Positions 47,901 through 59,479 of a DNA stretch of 64,000 nt are shown here, piece after piece. This DNA comes from Anthopleura xanthogrammica (lineage: Eukaryota > Cnidaria > Anthozoa > Actiniaria > Actiniidae). The DNA lies in assembly GCA_964019055.1 (NCBI GenBank), contig OZ025220.1, positions 1,256,334 through 1,320,333 on the forward strand, written 5' to 3'. The notes beneath the pieces were generated by a model. It ran no database searches, was not told where the DNA came from, and was given only the letters and a program-made list of their open reading frames with translations. Both the position numbers and the translations under genes were made by a program. Each line of letters starts with the position of its first letter. Within the stretch, counting starts at the first letter, position 1.

Positions 47901-50900
47901 AATCAGTGATGGGATGTGATATACGTGTGAGTGATGGAACATAGGAATCAGTGATGGGATGTGATATACGTGTGAGTGATGGAACATAGGAATCAGTGAT
48001 GGGATGTGATATACGTGTGAGTGATGGAACATAGGAATCAGTGATGGGATGTGATATACGTGTGAGTGATGGAACATAGGAATCAGTGATGGGATGTGAT
48101 ATACGTGTGAGTGATGGAACATAGGAATCAGTGATGGGATGTGATATACGTGTGAGTGATGGAACATAGGAATCAGTGATGGGATGTGATATACGTGTGA
48201 GTGATGGAACATAGGAATCAGTGATGGGATGTGATATACGTGTGAGTGATGGAACATAGGAATCAGTGATGGGATGTGATATACGTGTGAGTGATGGAAC
48301 ATAGGAATCAGTGATGGGATGTGATATACGTGTGAGTGATGGAACATAGGAATCAGTGATGGGATGTGATATACGTGTGAGTGATGGAACATAGGAATCA
48401 GTGATGGGATGTGATATACGTGTGAGTGATGGAACATAGGAATCAGTGATGGGATGTGATATACGTGTGAGTGATGGAACATAGGAATCAGTGATGGGAT
48501 GTGATATACGTGTGAGTGATGGAACATAGGAATCAGTGATGGGATGTGATATACGTGTGAGTGATGGAACATAGGAATCAGTGATGGGATGTGATATACG
48601 TGTGAGTGATGGAACATAGGAATCAGTGATGGGATGTGATATACGTGTGAGTGATGGAACATAGGAATCAGTGATGGGATGTGATATACGTGTGAGTGAT
48701 GGAACATAGGAATCAGTGATGGGATGTGATATACGTGTGAGTGATGGAACATAGGAATCAGTGATGGGATGTGATATACGTGTGAGTGATGGAACATAGG
48801 AATCAGTGATGGGATGTGATATACGTGTGAGTGATGGAACATAGGAATCAGTGATGGGATGTGATATACGTGTGAGTGATGGAACATAGGAATCAGTGAT
48901 GGGATGTGATGATATACGTGTGAGTGATGGAACATAGGAATCAGTGATGTGATGATATACGTGTGAGTGATGGAACATAGGAATCAGTGATGGGATGTGA
49001 TATACGTGTGAGTGATGGAACATAGGAATCAGTGATGGGATGTGATATACGTGTGAGTGATGGAACATAGGAATCAGTGATGGGATGTGATGATATACGT
49101 GTGAGTGATGGAACATAGGAATCAGTGATGTGATGATATACGTGTGAGTGATGGAACATAGGAATCAGTGATGGGATGTGATATACGTGTGAGTGATGGA
49201 ACATAGGAATCAGTGATGGGATGTGATATACGTGTGAGTGATGGAACATAGGAATCAGTGATGGGATGTGATATACGTGTGAGTGATGGAACATAGGAAT
49301 CAGTGATGGGATGTGATATACGTGTGAGTGATGGAACATAGGAATCAGTGATGGGATGTGATATACGTGTGAGTGATGGAACATAGGAATCAGTGATGGG
49401 ATGTGATATACGTGTGAGTGATGGAACATAGGAATCAGTGATGGGATGTGATGATATACGTGTGAGTGATGGAACATAGGAATCAGTGATGGGATGTGAT
49501 GATATACGTGTGAGTGATGGAACATAGGAATCAGTGATGGGATGTGATATACGTGTGAGTGATGGAACATAGGAATCAGTGATGGGATGTGATGATATAC
49601 GTGTGAGTGATGGAACATAGGAATCAGTGATGGGATGTGATGATATACGTGTGAGTGATGGAACATAGGAATCAGTGATGGGATGTGATATACGTGTGAG
49701 TGATGGAACATAGGAATCAGTGATGGGATGTGATGATATACGTGTGAGTGATGGAACATAGGAATCAGTGATGGGATGTGATGATATACGTGTGAGTGAT
49801 GGAACATAGGAATCAGTGATGGGATGTGATATACGTGTGAGTGATGGAACATAGGAATCAGTGATGGGATGTGATATACGTGTGAGTGATGGAACATAGG
49901 AATCAGTGATGGGATGTGATATACGTGTGAGTGATGGAACATAGGAATCAGTGATGGGATGTGATATACGTGTGAGTGATGGAACATAGGAATCAGTGAT
50001 GGGATGTGATATACGTGTGAGTGATGGAACATAGGAATCAGTGATGGGATGTGATATACGTGTGAGTGATGGAACATAGGAATCAGTGATGGGATGTGAT
50101 GATATACGTGTGAGTGATGGAACATAGGAATCAGTGATGGGATGTGATGATATACGTGTGAGTGATGGAACATAGGAATCAGTGATGGGATGTGATATAC
50201 GTGTGAGTGATGGAACATAGGAATCAGTGATGGGATGTGATGATATACGTGTGAGTGATGGAACATAGGAATCAGTGATGGGATGTGATGATATACGTGT
50301 GAGTGATGGAACATAGGAATCAGTGATGGGATGTGATATACGTGTGAGTGATGGAACATAGGAATCAGTGATGGGATGTGATGATATACGTGTGAGTGAT
50401 GGAACATAGGAATCAGTGATGGGATGTGATATACGTGTGAGTGATGGAACATAGGAATCAGTGATGGGATGTGATATACGTGTGAGTGATGGAACATAGG
50501 AATCAGTGATGGGATGTGATATACGTGTGAGTGATGGAACATAGGAATCAGTGATGGGATGTGATATACGTGTGAGTGATGGAACATAGGAATCAGTGAT
50601 GGGATGTGATGATATACGTGTGAGTGATGGAACATAGGAATCAGTGATGGGATGTGATATACGTGTGAGTGATGGAACATAGGAATCAGTGATGGGATGT
50701 GATATACGTGTGAGTGATGGAACATAGGAATCAGTGATGGGATGTGATATACGTGTGAGTGATGGAACATAGGAATCAGTGATGGGATGTGATATACGTG
50801 TGAGTGATGGAACATAGGAATCAGTGATGGGATGTAATATACGTGTGAGTGATGGAACATAGGAATCAGTGATGGGATGTGATATACGTGTGAGTGATGG

Positions 50901-53292
50901 AACATAGGAATCAGTGATGGGATGTGATATACGTGTGAGTGATGGAACATAGGAATCAGTGATGGGATGTGATGATATACGTGTGAGTGATGGAACATAG
51001 GAATCAGTGATGGGATGTGATATACGTGTGAGTGATGGAACATAGGAATCAGTGATGGGATGTGATGATATACGTGTGAGTGATGGAACATAGGAATCAG
51101 TGATGGGATGTGATATACGTGTGAGTGATGGAACATAGGAATCAGTGATGGGATGTGATATACGTGTGAGTGATGGAACATAGGAATCAGTGATGGGATG
51201 TGATATACGTGTGAGTGATGGAACATAGGAATCAGTGATGGGATGTGATATACGTGTGAGTGATGGAACATAGGAATCAGTGATGGGATGTAATATACGT
51301 GTGAGTGATGGAACATAGGAATCAGTGATGGGATGTAATATACGTGTGAGTGATGGAACATAGGAATCAGTGATGGGATGTAATATACGTGTGAGTGATG
51401 GAACATAGGAATCAGTGATGGGATGTAATATACGTGTGAGTGATGGAACATAGGAATCAGTGATGGGATGTAATATACGTGTGAGTGATGGAACATAGGA
51501 ATCAGTGATGGGATGTAATATACGTGTGAGTGATGGAACATAGGAATCAGTGATGGGATGTGATATACGTGTGAGTGATGGAACATAGGAATCAGTGATG
51601 GGATGTAATATACGTGTGAGTGATGGAACATAGGAATCAGTGATGGGATGTAATATACGTGTGAGTGATGGAACATAGGAATCAGTGATGGGATGTGATA
51701 TACGTGTGAGTGATGGAACATAGGAATCAGTGATGGGATGTGATATACGTGTGAGTGATGGAACATAGGAATCAGTGATGGGATGTAATATACGTGTGAG
51801 TGATGGAACATAGGAATCAGTGATGGGATGTAATATATGTGTGAGTGATGGAACATAGGAATCAGTGATGGGATGTGATGATGTATATGTGAGTGATGGA
51901 ACATAGGAATCAGTGATGGGATGTGATATACGTGTGAGTGATGGAACATAGGAATCAGTGATGGGATGTAATATATGTGTGAGTGATGGAACATAGGAAT
52001 CAGTGATGGGATGTGATGATGTATATGTGAGTGATGGAACATAGGAATCAGTGATGGGATGTGATATACGTGTGAGTGATGGAACATAGGAATCAGTGAT
52101 GGGATGTGATGATATACGTGTGAGTGATGGAACATAGGAATCAGTGATGGGATGTGATATACGTGTGAGTGATGGAACATAGGAATCAGTGATGGGATGT
52201 GATGATATACGTGTGAGTGATGGAACATAGGAATCAGTGATGGGATGTGATGATATACGTGTGAGTGATGGAACATAGGAATCAGTGATGGGATGTGATG
52301 ATATACGTGTGAGTGATGGAACATAGGAATCAGTGATGGGATGTGATATACGTGTGAGTGATGGAACATAGGAATCAGTGATGGGATGTGATGATATACG
52401 TGTGAGTGATGGAACATAGGAATCAGTGATGGGATGTGATATACGTGTGAGTGATGGAACATAGGAATCAGTGATGGGATGTGATGATATACGTGTGAGT
52501 GATGGAACATAGGAATCAGTGATGGGATGTGATGATATACGTGTGAGTGATGGAACATAGGAATCAGTGATGGGATGTGATATACGTGTGAGTGATGGAA
52601 CATAGGAATCAGTGATGGGATGTGATGATATACGTGTGAGTGATGGAAGATAGGAATCAGTGATGGGATGTGATGATATACGTGTGAGTGATGGAACATA
52701 GGAATCAGTGATGGGATGTGATGATATACGTGTGAGTGATGGAACATAGGAATCAGTGATGGGATGTGATATACGTGTGAGTGATGGAACATAGGAATCA
52801 GTGATGGGATGTGATATACGTGTGAGTGATGGAACATAGGAATCAGTGATGGGATGTGATGATATACGTGTGAGTGATGGAACATAGGAATCAGTGATGG
52901 GATGTGATATACGTGTGAGTGATGGAACATAGGAATCAGTGATGGGATGTGATGATGTATATGTGAGTGATGGAACATAGGAATCAGTGATGGGATGTAA
53001 TATACGTGTGAGTGATGGAACATAGGAATCAGTGATGGGATGTGATGATGTATATGTGAGTGATGGAACATAGGAATCAGTGATGGGATGTAATATACGT
53101 GTGAGTGATGGAACATAGGAATCAGTGATGGGATGTGATGATGTATATGTGAGTGATGGAACATAGGAATCAGTGATGGGATGTAATATACGTGTGAGTG
53201 ATGGAACATAGGAATCAGTGATGGGATGTGATGATGTATATGTGAGTGATGGAACATAGGAATCAGTGATGGGATGTGATATACGTGTGAGT
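32968..53292. repeat. Satellite array 2: ~20.3 kb of the 45/48-bp unit
   Basis: About 450 tandem units of the same sequence as array 1. The centre (about 34.1-44.7 kb) is nearly all identical 45-mers, while both edges, and especially 44.7-53.3 kb, hold variants: GTAATATAC, the 48-bp GATGATATAC form, the GATGATGTATATGTGAG form and small deletions (34018, 35672, 40445, 41257, 45480, 46879, 47688, 48949). Both edges fall at GTGAGT (32968 and 53287-53292). The unit is stop-free on -, giving huge spurious frames; indels shift them between the two repeat readings. No transcript signal is visible. Confidence 0.97.
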
Positions 53293-53389
53293 ATATAGTA
53301 AAATATATGTATAAGTTAAGATAGAAAAGGCATCAAGTTTACTACATACTTTAATATATATTTTCTTTTAACTGTTCATATCTCGTTAG

Positions 53390-56300
53390 GAATCAGAGGG
53401 ATGTGGTGACAATGATGGAACACTTCAATATTTTTCCCATATGCAAAGATATTTCACCTGCCCGGCAGGCCGTGGTATGTTTGTTGCAGTAGATCAACTA
53501 CGTCCTCGACAAGATCAAGATCAAGGTTTTAACCCACTTTCGATATTGTGGTTGAGTGATCACGCCCAAAGCAATTCGAGGAGAGGCTCCGGGGAAATAA
53601 AAGAATGTATCAGGATTACTCCATTGTTTCCCCGGAGCCTCGTCTTGAATTGCTTTGTGCGTGATCACTATTCTCTACTTTCACATTGCCCATAATACAT
53701 TACGGTTTGGGGGTAATCGCTCAAAAAGTGTCATAAAATTAAACGTTCTTCAATCGAATGTACACTATACCTGCTTTTATCTTTAAAATACTGATTATCA
53801 GTTCATTCTGAGTTATTTCCCCACATTCAGTACATCAAGAAGTTTAGTGTTACAGAAAATGTATTGACTCGTGAAGAAGTGCTCAAAATTGACTTTATAG
53901 ACTTTTTTTTCTGTTTCTGGCTGTTTCTTATACATCTTTAAATGTCATAAGATGCATTTACAACATCTTCTGATCAGCCTTCAGCAAAATATGTGCGGTT
54001 TTTACCCTGGTTACCCCCCAAACCGCAATGTATTATGGGCAATGTGAAAGTAGAGAATTTGTATAAAATTACTTGAAATTTCTTGATTTCTATTATAAGT
54101 GTTCTCTAATGAGTACGCGTGGACTGATTAAGCCTTAAATGCACTCTGCGTCATCATGTGATTCGGCCCTATCCAAATCTGTTCACCCTAACAACTATCA
54201 GTGATGAGCGTTTGTATGAAGTTAGTGCATTTTCACCAGACATTTTACATTTCGTTCGCTTAGTGTATCTGAGAGATGAAATCACCATACAAAAAGAACA
54301 CTCGTGAAATCAAAAGTTAACACCCTTTACGTGCCATAATGTTGGCATCACCAAAAGGCGGCAAAGTCGAGGGAACTGCATGGAAGCGAGGGAAAGCTTT
54401 AGACAACCACTTTTCAATAATTTTCAATAACGAAAGAGTTATAAGCAACTCACTTTTTAATACAAGCTCGTTTACTAGAGTACTCACACTTAATCTGTAA
54501 AACAGTAGCAATTCATTTTCCACCTTGCACTAAATCAGTAGAGCTATTTACTACAAATTAGAGCTAATTGCATATTACAATACTGTTTCACAGATCTAGT
54601 GTTTTCACTCTAGTAAGCCAATCACAGAGTTTTAGAACTATTAATTACAGTTAATTAAAATTTCTTCTTGTAGAAACAGAAGAATGTATTGGTCAGAAAA
54701 GCGATGGAAGTTTTGCTGAACTGGCTACATCTTTAGCTGAAGAAGTAGAAAGGCGTCTTCATAGCAGCGAGCATAGATCACATGAGCTCGAGTTATCTTT
54801 ACCTTCGGAGAGACAAGCAAGAGAAGAAGCAGAGAGACGCCTTCGCAGTAACGAGCAAAGATTAAATCAATCGGAGACATCGTTGTCCGCAGAAAGACAA
54901 GCACATCAAGAAACAGAGAGACGCCTTCGCAGTAACGAGCAAAGATTAAATCAATCGGAGACATCGTTATCCGCCGAAAGACAAGCACATCAAGAAACAG
55001 AGAGACGCCTTCGCAGTAACGAGCAAAGATTAAATCAATCGGAGACATCGTTTTCCGCCGAAAGAGAAGCACACCAAGAAACAGAGAGACGCCTTCAAAA
55101 CAGCGAGGAGAGGTCACACGAACTTGAAGGTACGCTGACCACAGTACGACAAGCCTATGAAGACTACCAAAGATCTATAGAGTCAACACGTGATTGGGTC
55201 GTACGTCGGGAGGAAATACGATTGTCTGATAAAGTAATTGGTGTCGGAGCATGGGGCGAGGTGAAAGAAGGAACATTTCGGGGATGTAAAGTTGCTGTGA
55301 AGAAAATCCATCACCTTATTCTCTCTGATCACAACAGAAGGCTGTTTGAACGAGAGATGAATATGGCATCACGATGTCGTCATCCTTGTCTTCTACAGTT
55401 CATTGGTGCAACAAACGATGACCAAAGTCCTCTTTTTGTGACTGAACTACTGGACACTAGTCTAAGATCAGTTTTACATGATCGGCCATTGGAACCTCCT
55501 GAGATCACGACCATTGCACTAGATGTTGCCAAAGCGTTAAACTACTTACATCTCATTAGCCATCCAGCTCCAATCATTCACCGAGACATCAGCAGTGCTA
55601 ATGTGTTGTTATGGAAACACGTGCCTATTTGGCGGGCCAAAGTGTCCGATTATGGGACGGCCAACTTCCTGCAGCAGTCAATGACGACTAGTCCTGGTGC
55701 TGTTATCTACTCTGCTCCTGAGGCACAGACGTCTAGACAATCACCAAAGGTACAACCTGCATTTCAGTTTCATTTCAGTCGATTTGCACTTTTTTTGTTT
55801 TTGTTCATTTAACGATATTTTTCCACCGTGTTTGCTCCAAGAGCCTAAATGGCCCATCAAGGGAGATCACACTAATTTGCACGTGCAGCACAGACACACT
55901 AAAGTAGATGATAGCATGGGTGGCGTACGATGCTAACGCGTCGTCTTTTACCACTGTAGTTCCAAAGGTTCGAGCCCTGCAGACACTATATGTAAATTGA
56001 ATTTGTTTGATTAGTTGTTCTCTTCTGTGCTACGAGGGTTTTTCTCCGGGTTGTCCAGTTTCCTCCCTCCGTAAAAATCAACATGTGAGTTGAGTGTTGT
56101 GTGCATAGAATATTGCATGAATGTAGTGGTAGTGTGTGTGAGTGAAACTATCAACATGTGAATGAGTGTTGTGTACATAGAATATTGAATGTAGTGGTAG
56201 TGTGTGTGAGTAAAACTATCAGCATGTGAGTGAATGTTGTGTGGATAGAATATTGAATGTAGTGGTAGTGTGTGTGAGTGAAACTATCAACATGTGAGTG

Positions 56301-57453
56301 AGTGTTGTGTGCATAGAATATTGAATGTAGTGGTAGTGTGTGTGAGTGAAACTATCAACATGTTAGCGAGTGTTGTGTGCATAGAATATTGAATGTAGTG
56401 GTAGTGTGTGTGAGAGTGAAAAGTGTTCCCAGTTACTGGAAAAGCGCTAGAACGACTAGACACTTAAGGAGGCTCCCTAGAGTTTACAGGTATTTGGAGC
56501 TATAAGAGAAATCCTTTTATAGCAAAAGCATATCTGCATATCGATGCCTGATAGACCAACCATATTAAAGATTATGAGTTTAGGATTTGTTTGTGGTAGT
56601 AATGATCACGTACAATGTTACCATAGCAACGCTGCATCTGTCGTAAAAAGGCCTATTTTTAACATTAAAAAAATAATAACTCGAATTTTCCACGGTCAAT
56701 ATTCTTCTAAATACATAATATAAAACTCCGTTGGGTTTTTTATAATATAACTGCGACTTAAAAAAATCTTGACATCAGAACGTGAAATATTGAGAAATTT
56801 CGATTTTCCTGGATTAAAAAAAAATCTGATGTCAGGATTTCAGTAGCATTTTGTCAGTTGCCTTTTTATAACATTGTGAAAAAACTGTATACGTTTGGGA
56901 ACATTTCACCATGTACTTTTGAGTTAATTTCATTTTGAAAATTAACGTACGCAAAATAAAAATTCTTCAAGTTTAGTAGTTGCGCATGCGCAAGCATACT
57001 CATTGCATTCTGAATATATTAAATGAACTGTTTTGAACGTGCAAGTTTGTCAAAGTCGTATAAAAATCACTAAACACAAGGGTAGATTTCACGGAGCTTT
57101 ATTTGCTGCTGCTTCTGTTGCTACTGGTTTGAAATGATTGATAATTCTGGACAAAATGCGAGTAGTTTTTGTGACTCTTGGTGGAGGAAGAGTAAACTCT
57201 AGGGAGCCTCCTTAAATGAAGAAATTTATTTTATTTATCTTTTTCTGTACAGCTTGATGTGTACAGCTTTGGAGTTCTGCTGTGCGAGATGAACGTTCGT
57301 CAAATGCCTGACGTAGAACGCAGAAACGAACAAGTTGCCATGGTGTCCATCAGTTTGTTCAGGAACCTGATCAGAAGATGTTTACAACAGAACCCAGAAG
57401 AACGTCCTTCCATGGCAGAAATCATAGAGACACTTGAAAACTCCCCACAGTAA
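53390..57453 (+). CDS. CAP-Gly second half–coiled coil–TKL kinase, copy 2 (5' incomplete)
   Basis: Exons B' 53390-53525, C' 54674 (or 54680)-55749 and D' 57253-57453 mirror copy 1, with the same phases. Exon B' follows a normal acceptor (TATCTCGTTAG) and reads ESEGCGDNDGT, then MQRYFTCP and FVAVDQL; its loop is longer and the Gly before RYF is missing. C' starts after CTTCTTGTAG with an alternative AG 6 nt later. The coiled coil has the same 28-residue repeats. Kinase motifs GVGAWGEV, VAVKK, IIHRDISSANVLL, VSDYG and APE are intact, and no frameshift is seen. No first CAP-Gly exon lies upstream: the satellite occupies that place. So this is either a 5'-truncated gene with its own start, an alternative 3' end of copy 1, or a duplicate on the way to becoming a pseudogene. 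Confidence 0.7.
53531..54062. mobile_element. Two adjacent foldback MITEs, copy 2
   Basis: Counterparts of 29640-30214. The first element has lost part of its right arm, while the second keeps both 45-bp arms (ATTCTCTACTTTCACATTGC and its inverse). Confidence 0.75.
55912..56085 (+). mobile_element. tRNA-derived SINE, second family
   Basis: The head GGGTGGCGTACGATGCTAAC and B box GGTTCGAGCCCTG are followed by a body with GAGGGTTTTTCTCCGGGTTG and TTTCCTCCCTCC. It lies in the copy-2 kinase intron and is absent from copy 1. Confidence 0.7.
56086..56425. repeat. 68-bp minisatellite in the copy-2 kinase intron
   Basis: About five units marked by ATAGAATATTG at 56105, 56177, 56245, 56313 and 56381 (spacings 72, 68, 68, 68). 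Each unit contains several GTGAGTG motifs. Absent from copy 1. Confidence 0.85.
56458..57220. mobile_element. TIR element in the copy-2 kinase intron
   Basis: TTAAGGAGGCTCCCTAGAGT at the left and ACTCTAGGGAGCCTCCTTAA at the right are perfect inverted ends of about 23 bp around about 710 bp of AT-rich sequence. The copy-1 intron (246 bp) lacks it. Confidence 0.85.
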
Positions 57454-57469
57454 ATAAACTATGATTTCA

Positions 57470-57560
57470 AGTTGGTAAGAGTGTCGGTCTGTTGTGCGGG
57501 AGGTCGAGGTTCGAGTCTCGGTCAGACCAACACTCAGGAAAGATAATCTATTACCGCAGT
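57470..57560 (+). mobile_element. tRNA-SINE head, copy 2 (5' clipped)
   Basis: AAGTTGGTAAGAGTGTCGGT and GGTTCGAGTCTCGG match 32780-32860, but the first ~25 bp (the CACCCGGTTGGCTC part) are deleted. Homologous position after the kinase stop. Confidence 0.72.
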
Positions 57561-57695
57561 ACACAGAGAGAATCCTACCAGCCAACCAATAAACTCTGCC
57601 ATATAGAAATATAGACAAACAGACATATACTCAAATTTCAAAAAAATATACTGTAAAGGCATCATACAATTTATTCATTATTCAGTCTAGCCATA

Positions 57696-58198
57696 GTTAA
57701 TGGAGTGGAATGGTTTGGAAACCTATTGTTCTAGGTTTTTGTTCAACCTTTTCTATTGTTATATGACGTTGACCGTGCACAGAGAAGAAAAAGTTGCAGC
57801 GTTTGTTCATCGTAAATTAGAGAACATAGACGTTTTTTCCTCAAAAATGTTATAAAATAGGAGATATTTCTTAATTAATTCTATATGATAAAAATTAATT
57901 GTTTACTGAAAAGGGTAATCACCTTTTTGAACGATTTCTTATTTATCATCTTGTAACTTAACTGTATCTGCGCGGGATTATATATCCTCTTCTTTGTAAT
58001 CTTAGAATGAAAATTTTACACTTTCAAAATGTTCGTACATGAAAATAGTACAGAAACTAGTATTTTCAGCCATACTTGCTTTGGTTCATAGTGCACGGTC
58101 AATATCACGTGATGGTACGCTTCAACATCGCTCGCCAAACAAAAACCTAGAACAATAGGTTTCCAAACCATTCCACTCCATTAACTATGGTCTAGCCT
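57696..58198. mobile_element. Foldback MITE, ~500 bp
   Basis: TAGTTAATGGAGTGGAATGG and GAAACCTATTGTTCTAGGTT at the left are inverted at 58130-58195. The inner arms include GACCGTGCAC / GTGCACGGTC. Confidence 0.82.
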
Positions 58199-58213
58199 AC
58201 TCAGTATTGTGAA

Positions 58214-58386
58214 GACCAGCTGAGTTGATCGCGTTCTCCTAAAGGAATTATGGGTCAACTATTTTTGGTTAGCATTTCCCGAGCAGGGACACATGGGAAA
58301 TGTTAATCAAAATACAATGTTGAATCCTCAATTCTGATTGGTTGACGTTGAGTTCGTTCTGAAGGTCAACTCAGCTGGTTTGATAA
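58214..58386. mobile_element. Small foldback element
   Basis: ACCAGCTGAGTTGATCG at the left and GGTCAACTCAGCTGGTTT at the right, with inner GCATTTCCCGAGCAGG and a partial inverse. Confidence 0.55.
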
Positions 58387-59434
58387 AGGATATTGTAACA
58401 CACACACTAGGGTTCTAGTGTAGGGTTCAATTTTATTCTAGTTTGAGCTTGTTTATATCACAAGGCTTAGGTCCCTTGGGAGGTTTTTTAGCTTAATTTT
58501 ACCTTTTTTAACATTTTTTAAACAATAATAATATACACAATTTTTATTATTCTAATTTCAATGACCAATCAAGAAAAAATTCCATGGATTTAAACAACAT
58601 TTAAAAATGCTCTCAGATTTTTAAACTTAATTTTTGAAATTCAGATTTAAATTTTCTTTGGAAGGATCACATCCTTGCTGAAAAAATTCGATTATGTACG
58701 AGTTGAATACGCTGCTTTCTTACGACCAATAAAGCATATCGATTTAGCTCACTTGCATCAAATGAACTAAATCTGAAATACCTAATAATAATCGAACTAA
58801 CTAACTAATCGAACGAACTAAATGAAGTTGGTATTTTTTGCTTCAAATATCATATTTTTATTATATTTTGAACATTTTTTATAATGTACTTTTATCACAA
58901 TAAAAATGGATGTATCTTTGAACTTGGACATCTTGCTTCAATAGCCCTTTTTTATTAGGATACATGTACAGCTTTGACTTGCGGTTTCAAAATTGGTTTT
59001 TGTTCAGGGGTGGATCCAGGATTTTGTTCAGGGAGGGGTGCTGAGTTGAAGGGTCACCCACCCACAAATTAAAAATACTGAACCAAAAAACCCCGATATC
59101 GACCAAGAAAGACAAAGTTATTACGTATTGGATATTTTCAAAGCTACAGTAGATTCATTAAATCGATCCATGGGGTGCGCTTATATACAGCTATTTCAAA
59201 AGGGTTGGTGAAGGTTTTGTCGCATGTTACATAACAAGCCAGAAATGCACTATGGGTGATGTAAATACAATCAGCGAAAGCTCACAATAATATGGGATTT
59301 TACCAAACTTTGTCTGCACGTTTTTCTCATGCATTTCAAGCTTGGTCAGTAAGCAGTGTGCAACTAAACTTGCACCAACCTTTTTTGTAACAACTGTATA
59401 TAAAAGTTATCTTGATGAAGCTGTCATTGGTCCA
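58387..59434. other. AT-rich intergenic or intron sequence, no gene seen
   Basis: No coding signal. A GGGGTGGATCCAGGATTTTG end typical of degraded elements lies at about 59005, and short AACTAA-type repeats lie at about 58780-58830. It separates the copy-2 kinase from the copy-2 CPEB exons. Confidence 0.45.
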
Positions 59435-59479
59435 ACTGTTGTGTATTTTTGTGTATTCTCTGTTTGATTTCCGTTCCAG

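Noticed and set aside
27203..53292. CRISPR-like array
   Set aside because: Units are directly adjacent with no unique spacers, and the context is a spliced eukaryotic locus.
32968..53292. Telomeric or centromeric repeat
   Set aside because: The unit is not a telomere motif and its sequence traces to the neighbouring exon. A centromeric role cannot be judged from one locus.
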